Below, piece by piece: positions 53,583 through 64,000 of a DNA stretch of 64,000 nucleotides. The position numbers and the translations under genes were made by a program. The stretch is from Allomyces macrogynus ATCC 38327 (Eukaryota; Blastocladiomycota; Blastocladiomycetes; Blastocladiales; Blastocladiaceae): positions 1,661,570 to 1,725,569 of the forward strand of contig GG745329.1 in the NCBI GenBank assembly GCA_000151295.1, read 5' to 3'. Every line of letters starts with the position of its first letter. Positions within the stretch are counted from its first letter, which is position 1. The notes beneath the pieces were generated by a model that was given only the letters and a program-made list of their open reading frames with translations, did not search any database and had not been told where the DNA came from.

Positions 53583-54045
53583 TGGTGGTTGGTGCGGGGA
53601 CACCCCCTGCCGGGAACCGCGAGGCAGCCGGCCCGTGCGTCCCTCGTCATGCCCTGCCCGGGTGACGCGTTGCGTCTTGCCTTTGGGGACAACGGCAAAC
53701 GAGGCGCGATCGGGCCGCGATCATCTTTACATCGCGCCGGTGCCCGCACTGATGGACATTTCTCCCCATTCAGGCCCGCCTGAGCGCGACTCACGGCACT
53801 GATGGCCAACCAGGCGCGCGCACACTCGACGCGCTCGTCGTGCTCGTTCCGGCGATGCACGGCCTTTCCTTTGCTGTGACGCCAGTGCGGCCTGTGGGTG
53901 GACGCGAGGACGCTCCCCCGTCTGATGGGATTGATCAGGCCCGCCCCGTCGATTTAAATACAGCGCCTGCCCGTCAACTCAAGCGCTCCTTCCTTCTCCC
54001 CGCGCCGTGCTGCTGCTCTGCGGCCGACCAGCATTGTTCTCCACC
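53583..54045. promoter_or_regulatory. Intergenic/promoter region of the aconitase gene
   Basis: About 460 bp between the gap and the aconitase ATG. A TTTAAATA element lies at 53,953-53,960, about 90 bp before the ATG. No gene is supported. Confidence 0.45.
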
Positions 54046-56655
54046 ATGTTGTCGCGCGCTGCAAACAGTCGAGCCACGACGCGCTCGCTGCGTTCGCCAA
54101 TGACCAATGTCCTGTCCGCAAGTTCCGTGCGGCGGTTTCTCGGCTCGACCGCACCTGCCAGCAGCTTTCAGCACATCTACCCCGACTACAACGCGCTGCA
54201 AGAACGGCTCGACCGCGCCAAGCACGCGCTGGACCGTCCTCGCCCGCTGACGCTGGCCGAAAAATTCTTGTTTGCGCATCTTGCCGACCCGACCACGGCT
54301 GCCAGCCATGTGCGCGGGAAGACGTCGCTCTTGCTCCGACCAGGTCCGCTCGATTGCTCCTTCGTCGCGATGTGTGTGATGGCGAACCCACGCTGACGAT
54401 ATTTATCTCGATGTCTCCACTACCAGACCGCGTCGCCATGCAAGACGCGAGCGCGCAAACCGCCATTTTGCAATTCATGCAGGCAAACCTGCCGTCGCCC
54501 AACGTGCCCGTCTCTGTGCACTGCGACCATCTCGTCGTGGCAGACACGGCCGCCGCCGCTGCGGCCAAGGGCAACGCGTCCTCGGCGCACAACGTGAGCG
54601 CCGCGAACCTGGCCGCGTCGTGGTCCGAGAGCGCCGAAATCTACGATTTCCTGCGTTCCGCCTCGCGCCGATTCGGGTTCGATTTCTGGGCGCCCGGCAA
54701 CGGCATCATTCACCAGCTCGTGCTCGAGAACTACGCGACGCCCGGAATGCTCTTGCTCGGGACCGACTCGCACACGCCGAATGCCGGTGGGCTCGGTGCC
54801 ATGGCGATTGGCGTGGGTGGCGCTGACGCGGTCGATGCCATGTGCGGGATTCCGTGGGAGCTTGCGATGCCGCGCGTGACGGGGATCATGTTGACGGGCA
54901 AGTTGCGGCCGTGGACGAGTCCCAAGGATATTGTGCTGTCGATTGTCGGCCAACTGACGGTGCGCGGGGGTACTGGGCACGTGCTCGAGTATTTCGGGGA
55001 GGGGCTCGAGTCGCTGAGCTGCACGGGTTTGGCGACGATTGCCAACATGGGTGCCGAGGTACGCTCACTCACTCCACCGCGCCGCGTCGAAAAGCAGGGT
55101 GGAGAAGCTAACGACGATCGTATAGATGGGCGCTACAACGTCGCTGTTCCCGTACACGGGCTCGATGCGCTCTTACCTGCAGCAAACCGGCCGGTCCGAC
55201 ATTGTCCCGACGCTCGACCAGCTGCAGCAGCCGTATCTGGCCGCCGATGAGCGCGTCTACCGCGATCCGGCCGCGCACTACGACCGCGTGATTGAAATCG
55301 ACCTGTCGACGCTAGAGCCGCACCTGAACGGCCCCTTCTCGCCGGACCGCGCGATCCCAATCTCGCAGCTCAAGGCACGCGCCGAGGCCGAAGGGTGGCC
55401 GACGGCCGTTTCGGCGGGTCTGATCGGCAGCTGCACCAACTCGTCGTACGAGGACATGGGCAAGGCCGCGCACGTTTTGACCTCAGCGCAGCAGGCCGGC
55501 CTGAAGCTGCAGACGGGCGAGTTTCTCGTGACGCCCGGCAGCGACATGATTCGTGCGACGATTGAGCGCGACGGGTTGACGGACACGTTTGCTGCGGCGG
55601 GGGCCACGGTGCTCGCGAACGCGTGCGGCCCATGCATCGGCCAGTGGAAGCGGCACCATCCCAAGGATCCGAACGTGATCCTAACCTCGTTCAACCGCAA
55701 CTTTGTCGGGCGCAACGACGGCAACGCCAAGACGCTCAATTTCCTCGCGTCGCCCGAAATGGTCACGGCGCTATCGATTGCCGGCACGATTGCTTTCAAC
55801 CCGCTGACGGACACGCTGCCCGTCACCGACGCGAACGGCACGACGCGGCGGGTGCCACTGACGCCGCCGCCCGCGGACCTGCCGCACCTGCCGGCTCAAG
55901 GCTTTGCCGCGCCGACCGAGCAAGTCGAGCAGAACGCGCCGCACGCCGACGAGACCATTGCCATCAACCCGACGAGCCAGCGACTCGAGCCGCTGCCGAC
56001 GTGGCCCGCGTGGGACGGCGCTGAACTTCAGTGCGTGGTCCTGACGCGCGTGCGTGGCAAGTGCACGACCGACCACATTTCGGCCGCGGGTCCGTGGCTC
56101 AAGTACAAAGGCCACCTTACGAACATTTCGCGCAACACGCTGATGACGGCCGTCGACGACGAGACGGGCGAGGTTGGGACGACGCGCAATGTTCTGTCGC
56201 ACCTGCGCGACACGATCCCGAACACGGCGTTTGCCTATCATGCACGCGGGATCGAATGGTGTGTCGTCGGCGACCACAACTATGGCGAAGGGTCGGCGCG
56301 CGAACATGCGGCGCTGCAGGTGCGGTTCCTCGGTGGCCGGCTCGTCGTTGCGCGGTCATTTGCGCGGATTCATGAGACGAACCTCAAGAAGCAAGGTGTC
56401 GTCCCGCTCACGCTCGCGAACCCGGAGCGCGACTATGCCGCGTTTGTGCCGGGCGCGTCGGTGCGCACGCGTGGGCTCGTTCAGCTGCTTGCCGAGGACA
56501 CGCAGGATCCGGCAGCCGTGCAAATCGACCTCGAAGTCTTGTCGCCGAATGGTTCAGTTACGGTCGTGCCCACGGTTCATTCGCTCACCAAGAACCAGCT
56601 CGCATGGATTCGTGCGGGTGGGGCACTCAACGCAATTGCCGCGGCGAGTAGCTGA
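54046..56655 (+). CDS. Mitochondrial aconitate hydratase (aconitase family)
   Basis: Three exons, 54,046-54,343, 54,427-55,058 and 55,126-56,655, give 819 residues. The N-terminus (MLSRAANSRATTRSLR) is an Arg/Ser-rich mitochondrial leader. The enzyme isomerises citrate to isocitrate through a [4Fe-4S] cluster. The three cluster Cys are in GLIGSCTNSSYEDM and NACGPCIGQW. Substrate-site blocks are PGNGIIHQLVLENYA, LLGTDSHTPNAGGLG, RGKCTTDHISAAGPWLKYKG, GDHNYGEGSAREHAALQ and the ARSFARIHETN segment. Length and order are those of mitochondrial aconitase. It could equally be the fungal Aco2-type paralogue, which dehydrates homocitrate in lysine synthesis; the sequence alone does not settle this. 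It pairs metabolically with the NADP-isocitrate dehydrogenase 4 kb away. The gene is intact. Confidence 0.95.
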
Positions 56656-56833
56656 GTGGGGGTGGACGGCGGAAAGCCTTTTGTACAATAGAAATTCTTT
56701 TCGGTTGGTGACTCTTGGTCTTATGGGGTTTTTTGAGAGACAAAGCATGGGAAACTTGTGGTTCTCCACCTTCGGTTTGATCGCTGCAACTGAGAAATAT
56801 TGCGCTACACAAAACTGGATAAAACCGCTGCTC

Positions 56834-59547
56834 TCAAACCTCCGTCTCTACCACAAAGAGCCGAACCGCGTGGTCGTCGCTGCACGAGGCCAACTGCAGT
56901 ACGGACCCAGCAGCGGTTCGCCAGGCGAGGCCGTTGACGGCGGCCGTGTGCGCGTCCCTGGATTGTTCGGCACTCAAGAATGAGATAAAAAATCATTAGA
57001 GCATGGTGATGGGAAGAGAACCACGTACATCGTGCTCAACCTCGTGAGCGGGCTCCACTGCGCGGGCGTCGCCCCGCCAGTCAAGATGACGATCTCACCC
57101 GACTCGAGCCCAAGGGCAAGGACATGTCGGTTCTGCATGACTGTCAAGGCCACGCTCGTGACGGCATGGTCGGCCTGGAACGTGGCCGCGAGCTGCACTT
57201 GGCCGTCGGTCGACACCGTCCACACCTTGGCCTAAATAAATTCAAACGCGCGGTCAGAACCAGCCATGTACAATACGTCGTCAAGTCGATGACGTACCGT
57301 CTTGTCGCGCGACCCCGTCACAAAGAACGACTCGTCGGATGCCCAGCACACGTCCCAAATAATGCGTGCGTGCGCCTTGTCCTTGGCCACCTGCAGCGTC
57401 ACGCCCTTGTCCCCGACGCGCCACAGCGCCAGGCCGCGGTCGCGACCGACTGTCATGAGCCACTTGCCCGAGACCGGGCTGAACGCCATGCGCGTCACGG
57501 TCAGCGTGTGGTGCACGAGCGGCGTGCGCTCCTGCCACGTGCCGACCTCGTAGAGCCGCACGACGGCCGTCTCGCGCGCCGTAGCACGGCACGCGGTCGC
57601 AATCAGCGTCGGCGTCGCTGCAACGGCCGTGATCTCAAAAGCGTGCCCGTAGAGCTTTTCGGTCTCTGGCCAAAGCGTGTCTTGGAGAAGCCGTTCCTCG
57701 AGCGGCGGGGCGGTGAAGGCCGCCGGAGCGGTCGTTGCGTCGCTCGCATCGGCCGTCGTCGTCGCCACGGCCTTGTTGGAGAGCCCGAGCGCCGGCTGCT
57801 GCGCCGTGGCCGCGAGCGTTTTCGTCGACACCAGCGTATCAGCCGCCATGGCGCCGCACGCCTCAAGCGTCGCAAGCATTGCGCTCGGCATCCCGAAGAC
57901 ACGCACAATTTTCTCGTCGGCGCCCGACACGAGCGTGTACGGATCGACAAACGCGAGACAGTTCAGGTCGTACCCGTGAATCTGCGGGCGGCCGAGCTCG
58001 TGCCACACGCCCGACTTGGACCACGGCGCAAACAGGCGTGTCGTCTGGTCGGTGCTGGTCGTGAGCAGGTACGACGCGGTCGGGTCCCACGCCAGGTCCT
58101 GCACGGCGCTGATATGGCCCGAGACGCCCGTTGCGGGCTCCCACCGGTGCACGTTGTCGACCCACAGGTGCACGCCGCCCGTGTGGCCCATGGCCGCGAC
58201 ACCGAGGCCGTCGGGCCGCCACGCCGCCGAGTGGAAGGCGAAGCCGTGCCCGCCGAGCTCGCCCATGCGCGCGTGGCTCGACCAGGTCACGCCGACAACG
58301 TCGCTGGCTGCGGGCGGTGCCCAGACCATGACTGACTGGTCGGACGACGCCGATGCGAGCCGCAGCGGGCCGGCAGGAGACCAGGTCACGGCATTGACCC
58401 AGTCTTCGTGGCCCATGAGCACCGAGTCGAGGAACACGCCCATGGAGTGACCGTTGGGCAGCGCGACGACATGTGCCTTGGTGGACAGGGCACCGCCGCT
58501 ATGTTGGCGAATCGTGTGGGAAAAAAAAATTGCGGAAGGAACCAGGCCTGAGAAAAGAACACGCACTCTTGCTGAAGCGCCGCCATCATGGCCTCCAACT
58601 CATCCATATCCTCGCTCGGCTTGGCCGACGGCGACGTCTTGCTGTTGTGCAAAGCATCAGCGTGCGTGGTCAAGCGCCAGAGCCGAATGTACCTGTCCTG
58701 CGCGCCCGACGCCAGCAGCACGTCGCCGATCTGGAACCCGAGGTCCGGTCGCGCGCGGTCGGGCGAGATGGTGGTGAAGGCCAGCGTCGAGACCCAGTTT
58801 TCGTGGCCTGGCAGCGACACGGCTTTCACAAACTGAGCAAAGAACGCCAATATATTGTTGATCAGAATCGCGGATCACAAAACCAGGAAGCGAGCAAGAG
58901 AGCAGCAACCATACCTGGCCGTCTTGGAGCAAGTACAAGTGTACGAGCGAGTCGGACGCGCCGAGCGCAAGCACCGTCTCGTGGCCATTACTCGATACAA
59001 TCGTCGTGAGCGCGGCCGTGATCGCATACCGGCGCAGCGTCCACGACTGCACACACGACCACTCTTGGCTGCCAGTGCGACGCTGCCACACCCGCACGAC
59101 CCCGCGCGAATCGCTCGATACGATTCGATCGTTCAAGATGGCGACCGCATGCACGGGCGCCTCGTGGCCAGTGAGGACGTTGACTGCTCGACGTGCGATC
59201 GGGTCCCAAACTCGCACGGTCGTGTCGGCCGCACCCGTAACCAGCGTGCCCGGGGCATCGGCAATGCACAGGATACGGTCCGTATGGCCGACGAGCGTGC
59301 GGTCCGCGACGAGCATGGCGGCATCTGGACGACGGCACGCAACGATCTGGTTGTGCGAGAGGTAATAGAGCGCCTGATCGCCCCACGTCGGCCACACACA
59401 GCCCTGGCGGGTGCGAGTAGCCCCGGCCGACAGGAACACGGGTCGAATACGTTGGTCGTCGACATGGTTGGTGCGTTTGTCGGTCGCAGGCGGCAGGGCA
59501 ATGACCGGGCCTGCCACGGCCGCAGACTTGGTCGTGGTCGGAGGCAT
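56834..59547 (-). CDS. ELP2: Elongator complex protein 2 (ELP2), WD40 protein
   Basis: Five exons, about 58,915-59,547, 58,568-58,832, 57,298-58,498, 57,029-57,231 and 56,834-56,972, give about 813 residues, near the usual length. It is a double seven-bladed WD40 propeller scaffold of Elongator, which modifies wobble uridines in tRNA. WD repeats begin at GHTDRILCI and include GHENWVSTLAF, MGHEDWVNAVTWSPAG, GHISAVQDLAWDPTASYLLT and QTTRLFAPW. ELP2-specific blocks are RPQIHGYDLNCLAFV, PALGLSNKAV, LLQDTLWPETEKLYGHAFEI and ARIIWDVCWASDESFFVTGS, and the last exon encodes LASCSDDHAVRLFVV. Introns are 56-82 nt. The ATG at 59,547 gives a short low-complexity N-terminus. The gene is intact. Confidence 0.93.
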
Positions 59548-60113
59548 GATCGTCAAATTTGCACGAGCACGGGTCCCACTCTGCTTGAGCACAGCGACGG
59601 CTTGATTGCAAAGAGTTGCAGATGCACTGCAAACGTGCTCTCTGTCGGAACGTCAATGGCCGCAAATGTTATGGGTGACAGCAGGCTGACACGTTCCAGC
59701 TCGGTCCGTGAGACTTGCGCTGTTTGACGAAACATCTCAGATTCATTTTTCCATCACCGCAGATCGTGCTCAGTTGGTGTGCTCGCTTCGCTCGAATGTG
59801 GCAAGCTTTCACTCCGATGTTCGATTCCTGGTCCGCTGCAGCAAGGTTAACTCATTGGTCGAACTCACCCTTGCCGCGCTCCTTGACCGGGTTTCATTTT
59901 AGCTCACCCTTACCACATGAGAACCCACTTTTTGCCCCTTTTTGACGACAAGCGAAGCCCAGGGCCGCGCAGCAACCCGTCGAAGATCTGATTAACAGTC
60001 TCCAGACGACACGGAAATGCTGTTCTCTGAAGTCGGGAAAATGAAACAAATGATCTGTCATTTCATCGGTAAACGGCTAACAAAAATCCAACATAAACAC
60101 TCCAAGCGAGCCG
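59548..60113. other. Intergenic region between ELP2 and the isocitrate dehydrogenase gene
   Basis: About 560 bp: the ELP2 promoter side and the 3' flank of the IDH gene. No gene or repeat is seen. Confidence 0.5.
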
Positions 60114-61581
60114 TTACAGCTTGCTTGCCGGGACGCCGTGCTGCTTGGCGACAGCCGCCTTCAACCGGCGGTCAATCGCGTCCATAAACTCTTGCGTCGT
60201 CACGTACTTGTCGGGCGTGCCGGCCGCCAGGGCCAGGTCCTTGGTCATGATCCCGTCCTGGTCGACCGTGTCGCGGCACGCCTGCTCGAGCGTCGAGCAG
60301 AACGCGGCCAGGTCGCCATTGCCATCGAGCTTGGCACGGTGCGCAAGACCGCGCGACCACGCGAAAATCGACGCGATCGGGTTGGTTGACGTGGGCTTGC
60401 CCTGCTGGTGCTGGCGGTAGTGCCGCGTGACGGTACCGTGCGCGGCCTCGGCCTCGACGGTCTTGCCGTCGGGCGCGATCAAAACCGACGTCATGAGCCC
60501 GAGCGACCCAAAGCCCTGGGCCAGCGTGTCCGACTGCACGTCGCCGTCGTAGTTCTTGCACGACCACACGAACCCGCCCTCGGACTTGAGTGCCTGCGCG
60601 ACCATGTCGTCGATCAGACGGTGCTCGTACCAGATCCCGGCGGCCTCAAACTGCTTCTGGTAGTGCGCGGCGTAGATGTCCTGGAAAATGTCCTTGAAAC
60701 GGCCGTCGTACTTTTTCAGGATCGTGTTCTTGGTCGACAGGTAGAGGGGCATCTTTCGCTCGAGCGCGAGCTTGAATGACGAGTGCGCAAACGCCTCGAT
60801 CGACTCGTCCACGTTATACATGGAGAGCGCGACACCGGGCGACGCAAATTCGTAGACCTTGTGCGTGACGGGCTCGCCGCCGTTCTTGGGCGTAAACGTC
60901 ACGGTCAGGGTGCCCGGCTCCGGGATCAGCATGTCGGTCGCGCGGTACTGGTCGCCAAACGCGTGACGGCCAATGACAATGGGCTTTTTCCAGCCCGGCA
61001 CGAGTCGCGGGACCCGGTCGAGCAAGATGGGTTCGCGGAAGACGGTGCCGTTGAGAATGTTGCGAATCGTGCCGTTGGGCGACTTGTACATGTGCTTGAG
61101 GTTGAATTCCTTGACGCGCGCCTCGTCGGGCGTGATGGTCGCACACTTGATGCCCACATTGTACTTTTTGATCGCCTCGGCCGCATCGACCGTGACCTGG
61201 TCGTTGGTCGCGTCACGGTGCTCCATGCCGAGATCGTAGTACTTGATCGGCACGTCAACGTAGGGCAGGACAAGCCGGTCCTTGATCCACTTCCAGATAA
61301 TGCGCGTCATTTCGTCGCCGTCGAGCTCGACGACCGGGTTGGCTACCTTGATACGCACCACGGCGGCGGCCGCGGCCGCGGGCGACGATGCCGAGGCAGT
61401 CGACACTGTTGATCATGACAATGCGGGAGGGAGCGCGAGTTCAAGACGGTCAGAAACGGTACTTGATGCTGGTCTCATGCTCGTCAAGGTGTTGCTGATC
61501 GTGCTGGAGGGTGATGGCGCTCGCCAACGTACTGGCGCGACGGAAACTGCGCAGGAACGTGCTGGAGGAGCTGGAAAGCAT
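60114..61581 (-). CDS. NADP-dependent isocitrate dehydrogenase with mitochondrial leader exon and PTS1
   Basis: The main exon (60,114-61,405) encodes a complete dimeric NADP-IDH. Visible blocks are [20 protein letters not shown], the metal/substrate motif [36 protein letters not shown] with the NADP site, and [15 protein letters not shown]. It makes 2-oxoglutarate and NADPH from isocitrate. It has no ATG of its own. An upstream exon (61,533-61,581) encodes [15 protein letters not shown], an Arg/Ser-rich mitochondrial leader. Splicing out the GTACGT...CAACAG intron (127 nt) joins A to TG and so creates an internal ATG at the start of MSTASASSP. The full form is 446 residues and the short form 431. 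The C-terminus is ...PASKL, a canonical peroxisomal PTS1. Dual mitochondrial and peroxisomal/cytosolic products are therefore likely, as known for fungal idpA/IDP genes. Confidence 0.93.
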
Positions 61582-61968
61582 GGTGCGGTTGGATCAAGTT
61601 GCGCTGTGTCGTGTCGCGCCGTACGTGCGCGTGGTGGGACGGTTGGCAGCCGGGAAGGGATATCCGCGCTTATGAAGGCCGAGCCGACCCGTCCGAGTCG
61701 GAGCCGGGCTGGTCGTGTTTGCAAGTTTGCAACGCGCATCGATGGTGTGACTCGAGCCCGCGTGTGGGCGGTCTGATCCACGTTGATCATGGCTGATCAA
61801 CAGCACAACAGCGCGGAACAGCCGAAAATGGCCACAAACCAACTGCCCACACGAAACCGCACCGACAAGCGGGCACACGAATCATATCCACGCTGATTTT
61901 GATTAGAGAAGAAATGAATTCACTAGCACCCCGTCCGCCCTCTCCACCGCGCCGCGCCGGGCCGAGCC
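61582..61968. other. Intergenic region between IDH and CTR9
   Basis: About 390 bp: the IDH promoter and the 3' flank of CTR9. No gene is supported. Confidence 0.5.
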
Positions 61969-64000
61969 CTACTCGCCCTCGGCCTCTGCCAGCTCCTGGT
62001 CGCTGTCCTCAATGAACTCTCTCGACAGCGGCTGCGATGCTCCGGCACGGTCGCCGCGCTTCTTGAGCTTGCGCCGCTTGGCCGACCGCGCGCCGTTGCC
62101 ACCGGCGCCAGCGCCGTCGTCGCCGCTGACACTTCCGCTCTTGGACGGCCGCGTCGAGCGCTTGCGTGCCTTGCCCGCCTTCTTGCCGCGGCGCGCGCCG
62201 CCATCCTCGCCGTCGTCGCCCTCCAGGTCGCTCGGCTCGCTCTCGCTCGCGCCCGACGCGCCGCCATCCCCTTCGTACTCGGAGTCATTCACGAGGAACC
62301 CGTCCCCATCATCGCGACCGCGGTTCCCACCGCGTCCACGCGCACTGCTGCTCCCCCCCTCGCCGTCCCCACCGCGCCTCGACCCGCGCGACGACTTTGG
62401 CGGCGGCGCGAGCGCTCGCGCGCGAATACTATCCCACTCGTGCATGTCTTCTTGAATGCGCGCATTCACGCGCTCGTAGTTGCGCAAGACCGACTCCATC
62501 TGCTGCGACTGTTCGCGCAGCTGCATTTCCTCGGCGAGCCGTGCCTGCCGCTCGTCGGCCTCCTTGCGGCGAATCATATCGTCGAGCCGCTTCTTGCGGT
62601 CCTCTTGCGTGAAAATCAACTCCTCGATACGCTTTTCGAGCCGCTCCTTGAGATTCTTGATGTGCGCTGCACGTTGCGCGGCAATAGCCTGGTCATACTG
62701 CTGCGTCTCGCGCTTGGCGAGCCAATTCAAGTTGCGAATCGCGAGTTCGGCCAGCGCCACGGCCGCGCGCATTTGCTCGACCGTCACTTTGTCGAGACGT
62801 TCCGTCGACAGCACCGACGTGTGGTCTTGCAGAACGATCGCCAGATTGAACCACAGCAAAAAGTCCTTGGGGAAAATGTGCAGCGCGCGCTGCAGCAGCT
62901 TGAGCGCCGCCAGGTGCATTTCGGCCGACTTGGTGTTCTTGCCGAGCATGTAGTAGGCCTTGGCCGCCGACATGAGCAGGTCCACGTTCTTACCCTCGAA
63001 GAAACGCTCGAGCGCCTTTTCGTACTGTTGATGGCACACCGAGAGGGGTGAGTAGTCGTTCTAGACCGGACGCTGGTTGCAACATCAAAAACAGGGCGTA
63101 CCAAGGGAATTGCGCGCTTGTACTGGCCGACTTCGGCGAGCATGTGCGCATAGTTGACGGCAAAGCACGCAACGTTATCGTCCGACTCGCGCACCTGCTC
63201 AAACGTGCGCAGTGCCTCGTCGGCCCACCCCTTTTCGCGCATCGCAATGGCCAGCCCATTGGCCGCCCACGGGTTGCGCGGGTCGAGCTGCAGCACCTTG
63301 TCAAACAGCTTGTAGGCCTCGGTCAAGTTGCGGTCGCGCGTCTCGAGGTCGGGCTTCGGACCCAACAGCCAGATGTTGCCGAGCTGCAGCAGCGAGACAA
63401 TATCAAACTTGTCAATGTCTGTGAGCACTTTCCCAAACAAGCGGCGCGCGGCACGCGTCTGGTTCTGCGTGAGCTGCAAGACACCGAGCAGAATGTGCGC
63501 GTCAACCGACGTGGGTGCGACATCGAGCGCCTGCTGGAAGTGCTTGGCGGCCTCTTCGAGGTGCCCGCGCTGCTGCGCGATCACACCGAGCCGCAGCTGC
63601 GCGTCAACGTACGCCGGGTGCTGCCGCAAGATACGCTGGTAGAGAATCTCGGCGTCGTGTTCGTTGCCCTGCAACTCCTTGAGCCGCGCCGTGTTGTACC
63701 GCAGCGTCGTCTCGTGTGCGTCCTTGGTCTCGGCGGGCAACGTCGTCGACTCGCGCACTCTTTGGTAGGCCAGCGCATACAGCTTTTCGGCAAGCTCGAG
63801 ACGGTCGCCATGGTCCTTTTTGCTTGCCAAATCCTCGGGCAACTTGTGCTTGTGCAGCACCTGGTTCAGGACACCCATGTTGTTGAGCAGTTCGTGCGGG
63901 ACCGCGTTCTCGCCCTGGTCACGGACGAGCAACGCCTCGGCCGACTTGTAGAGCTGCAGCGCCCACCCGAAATGGTCCATTGTCGCGGTCGGCGACCGTT
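61969..64000 (-). CDS. CTR9: CTR9, TPR subunit of the Paf1 complex (5' part outside the window)
   Basis: The 3' portion of a longer gene, in two exons: from the window edge to 63,102, and 63,024-61,969, with a 77-nt GTACGC...CAG intron in phase 0. It is a scaffold of the Paf1 elongation complex, needed for RNA polymerase II elongation and H2B ubiquitination. TPR helices are clear: VPHELLNNMGVLNQVLHKHK, LYQRILRQHPAYVDAQLRLG, LFDKVLQLDPRNPWAANGLA, GWADEALRTFEQVRES and the last pair YEKALERFFEGK and LQRALHIFPKDFLLWFNLAI. A long Glu/Arg coiled coil (KNLKERLEKRIEELIF) leads to an acidic/basic low-complexity tail with Ser/Asp/Gly runs and KKAGKARKRSTRPSKS, ending EDSDQELAEAEGE, as in other CTR9 proteins. 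The Met at 63,980 is internal; the frame continues past the window edge. Confidence 0.93.

Overview
The window joins two very different pieces of DNA. Bases 1 to about 14,830 look like an endogenous polinton-like virus (PLV). It has a morphogenesis block in the usual order (packaging ATPase, major capsid protein, penton-type minor capsid protein), a family-A-like polymerase/SF3 helicase (TV-Pol type) on the minus strand, a retroviral-type DDE integrase next to a tyrosine-recombinase-like protein, a zinc-ribbon protein and a tail-fibre-like protein. Genes are packed 20-35 bp apart and several share a T-rich/TAAA upstream box. The left edge is a 262-bp unit repeated three times, each copy able to fold into a long hairpin. 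The right edge carries GGACCTAGG palindromes and a perfect GC-rich hairpin. Two genes are broken: the integrase has an in-frame TGA and the ATPase is frameshifted in its P-loop. The copy is therefore probably decaying, unless these are sequence errors.

From about 16.5 kb to the end the DNA is GC-rich host sequence with introns of roughly 55-125 nt (mostly GTACGT/GTGCGT donors). Axonemal genes (DNAH6-type dynein, TTC29) mean a flagellate. The gene set, compact introns and mitochondrial/peroxisomal NADP-isocitrate dehydrogenase fit a zoosporic fungus. A blastocladiomycete such as Allomyces is my guess, not shown by the sequence.

Host layout: DNAH6 dynein heavy chain (+, 16.55-29.35 kb); ACMSD decarboxylase (+); TMED2/Emp24 cargo receptor (+); Apd1-like [2Fe-2S] protein (-); TTC29 (+, apparent frameshifts); ribosomal protein L38 (-); a secreted/transmembrane SPRY protein (-); a decayed second dynein heavy chain that has lost its whole AAA ring (-, 40.15-44.15 kb); Elongator subunit ELP6 (+); UTP20 (-, 5' end in an assembly gap at 53,292-53,582); mitochondrial aconitase (+); Elongator subunit ELP2 (-); NADP-isocitrate dehydrogenase with a mitochondrial-type leader exon and a C-terminal SKL (-); and the 3' part of CTR9 (-), running off the window.

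The viral genes form one functional unit: replication (TV-Pol/helicase), integration (two recombinase types), DNA packaging, capsid and a putative receptor-binding fibre. The host genes are ordinary housekeeping and flagellar genes. ELP2 and ELP6 belong to the same complex, and DNAH6 and TTC29 to the same organelle. Exon junctions were read by eye from splice consensus and reading-frame continuity, and may be off by a base or two.
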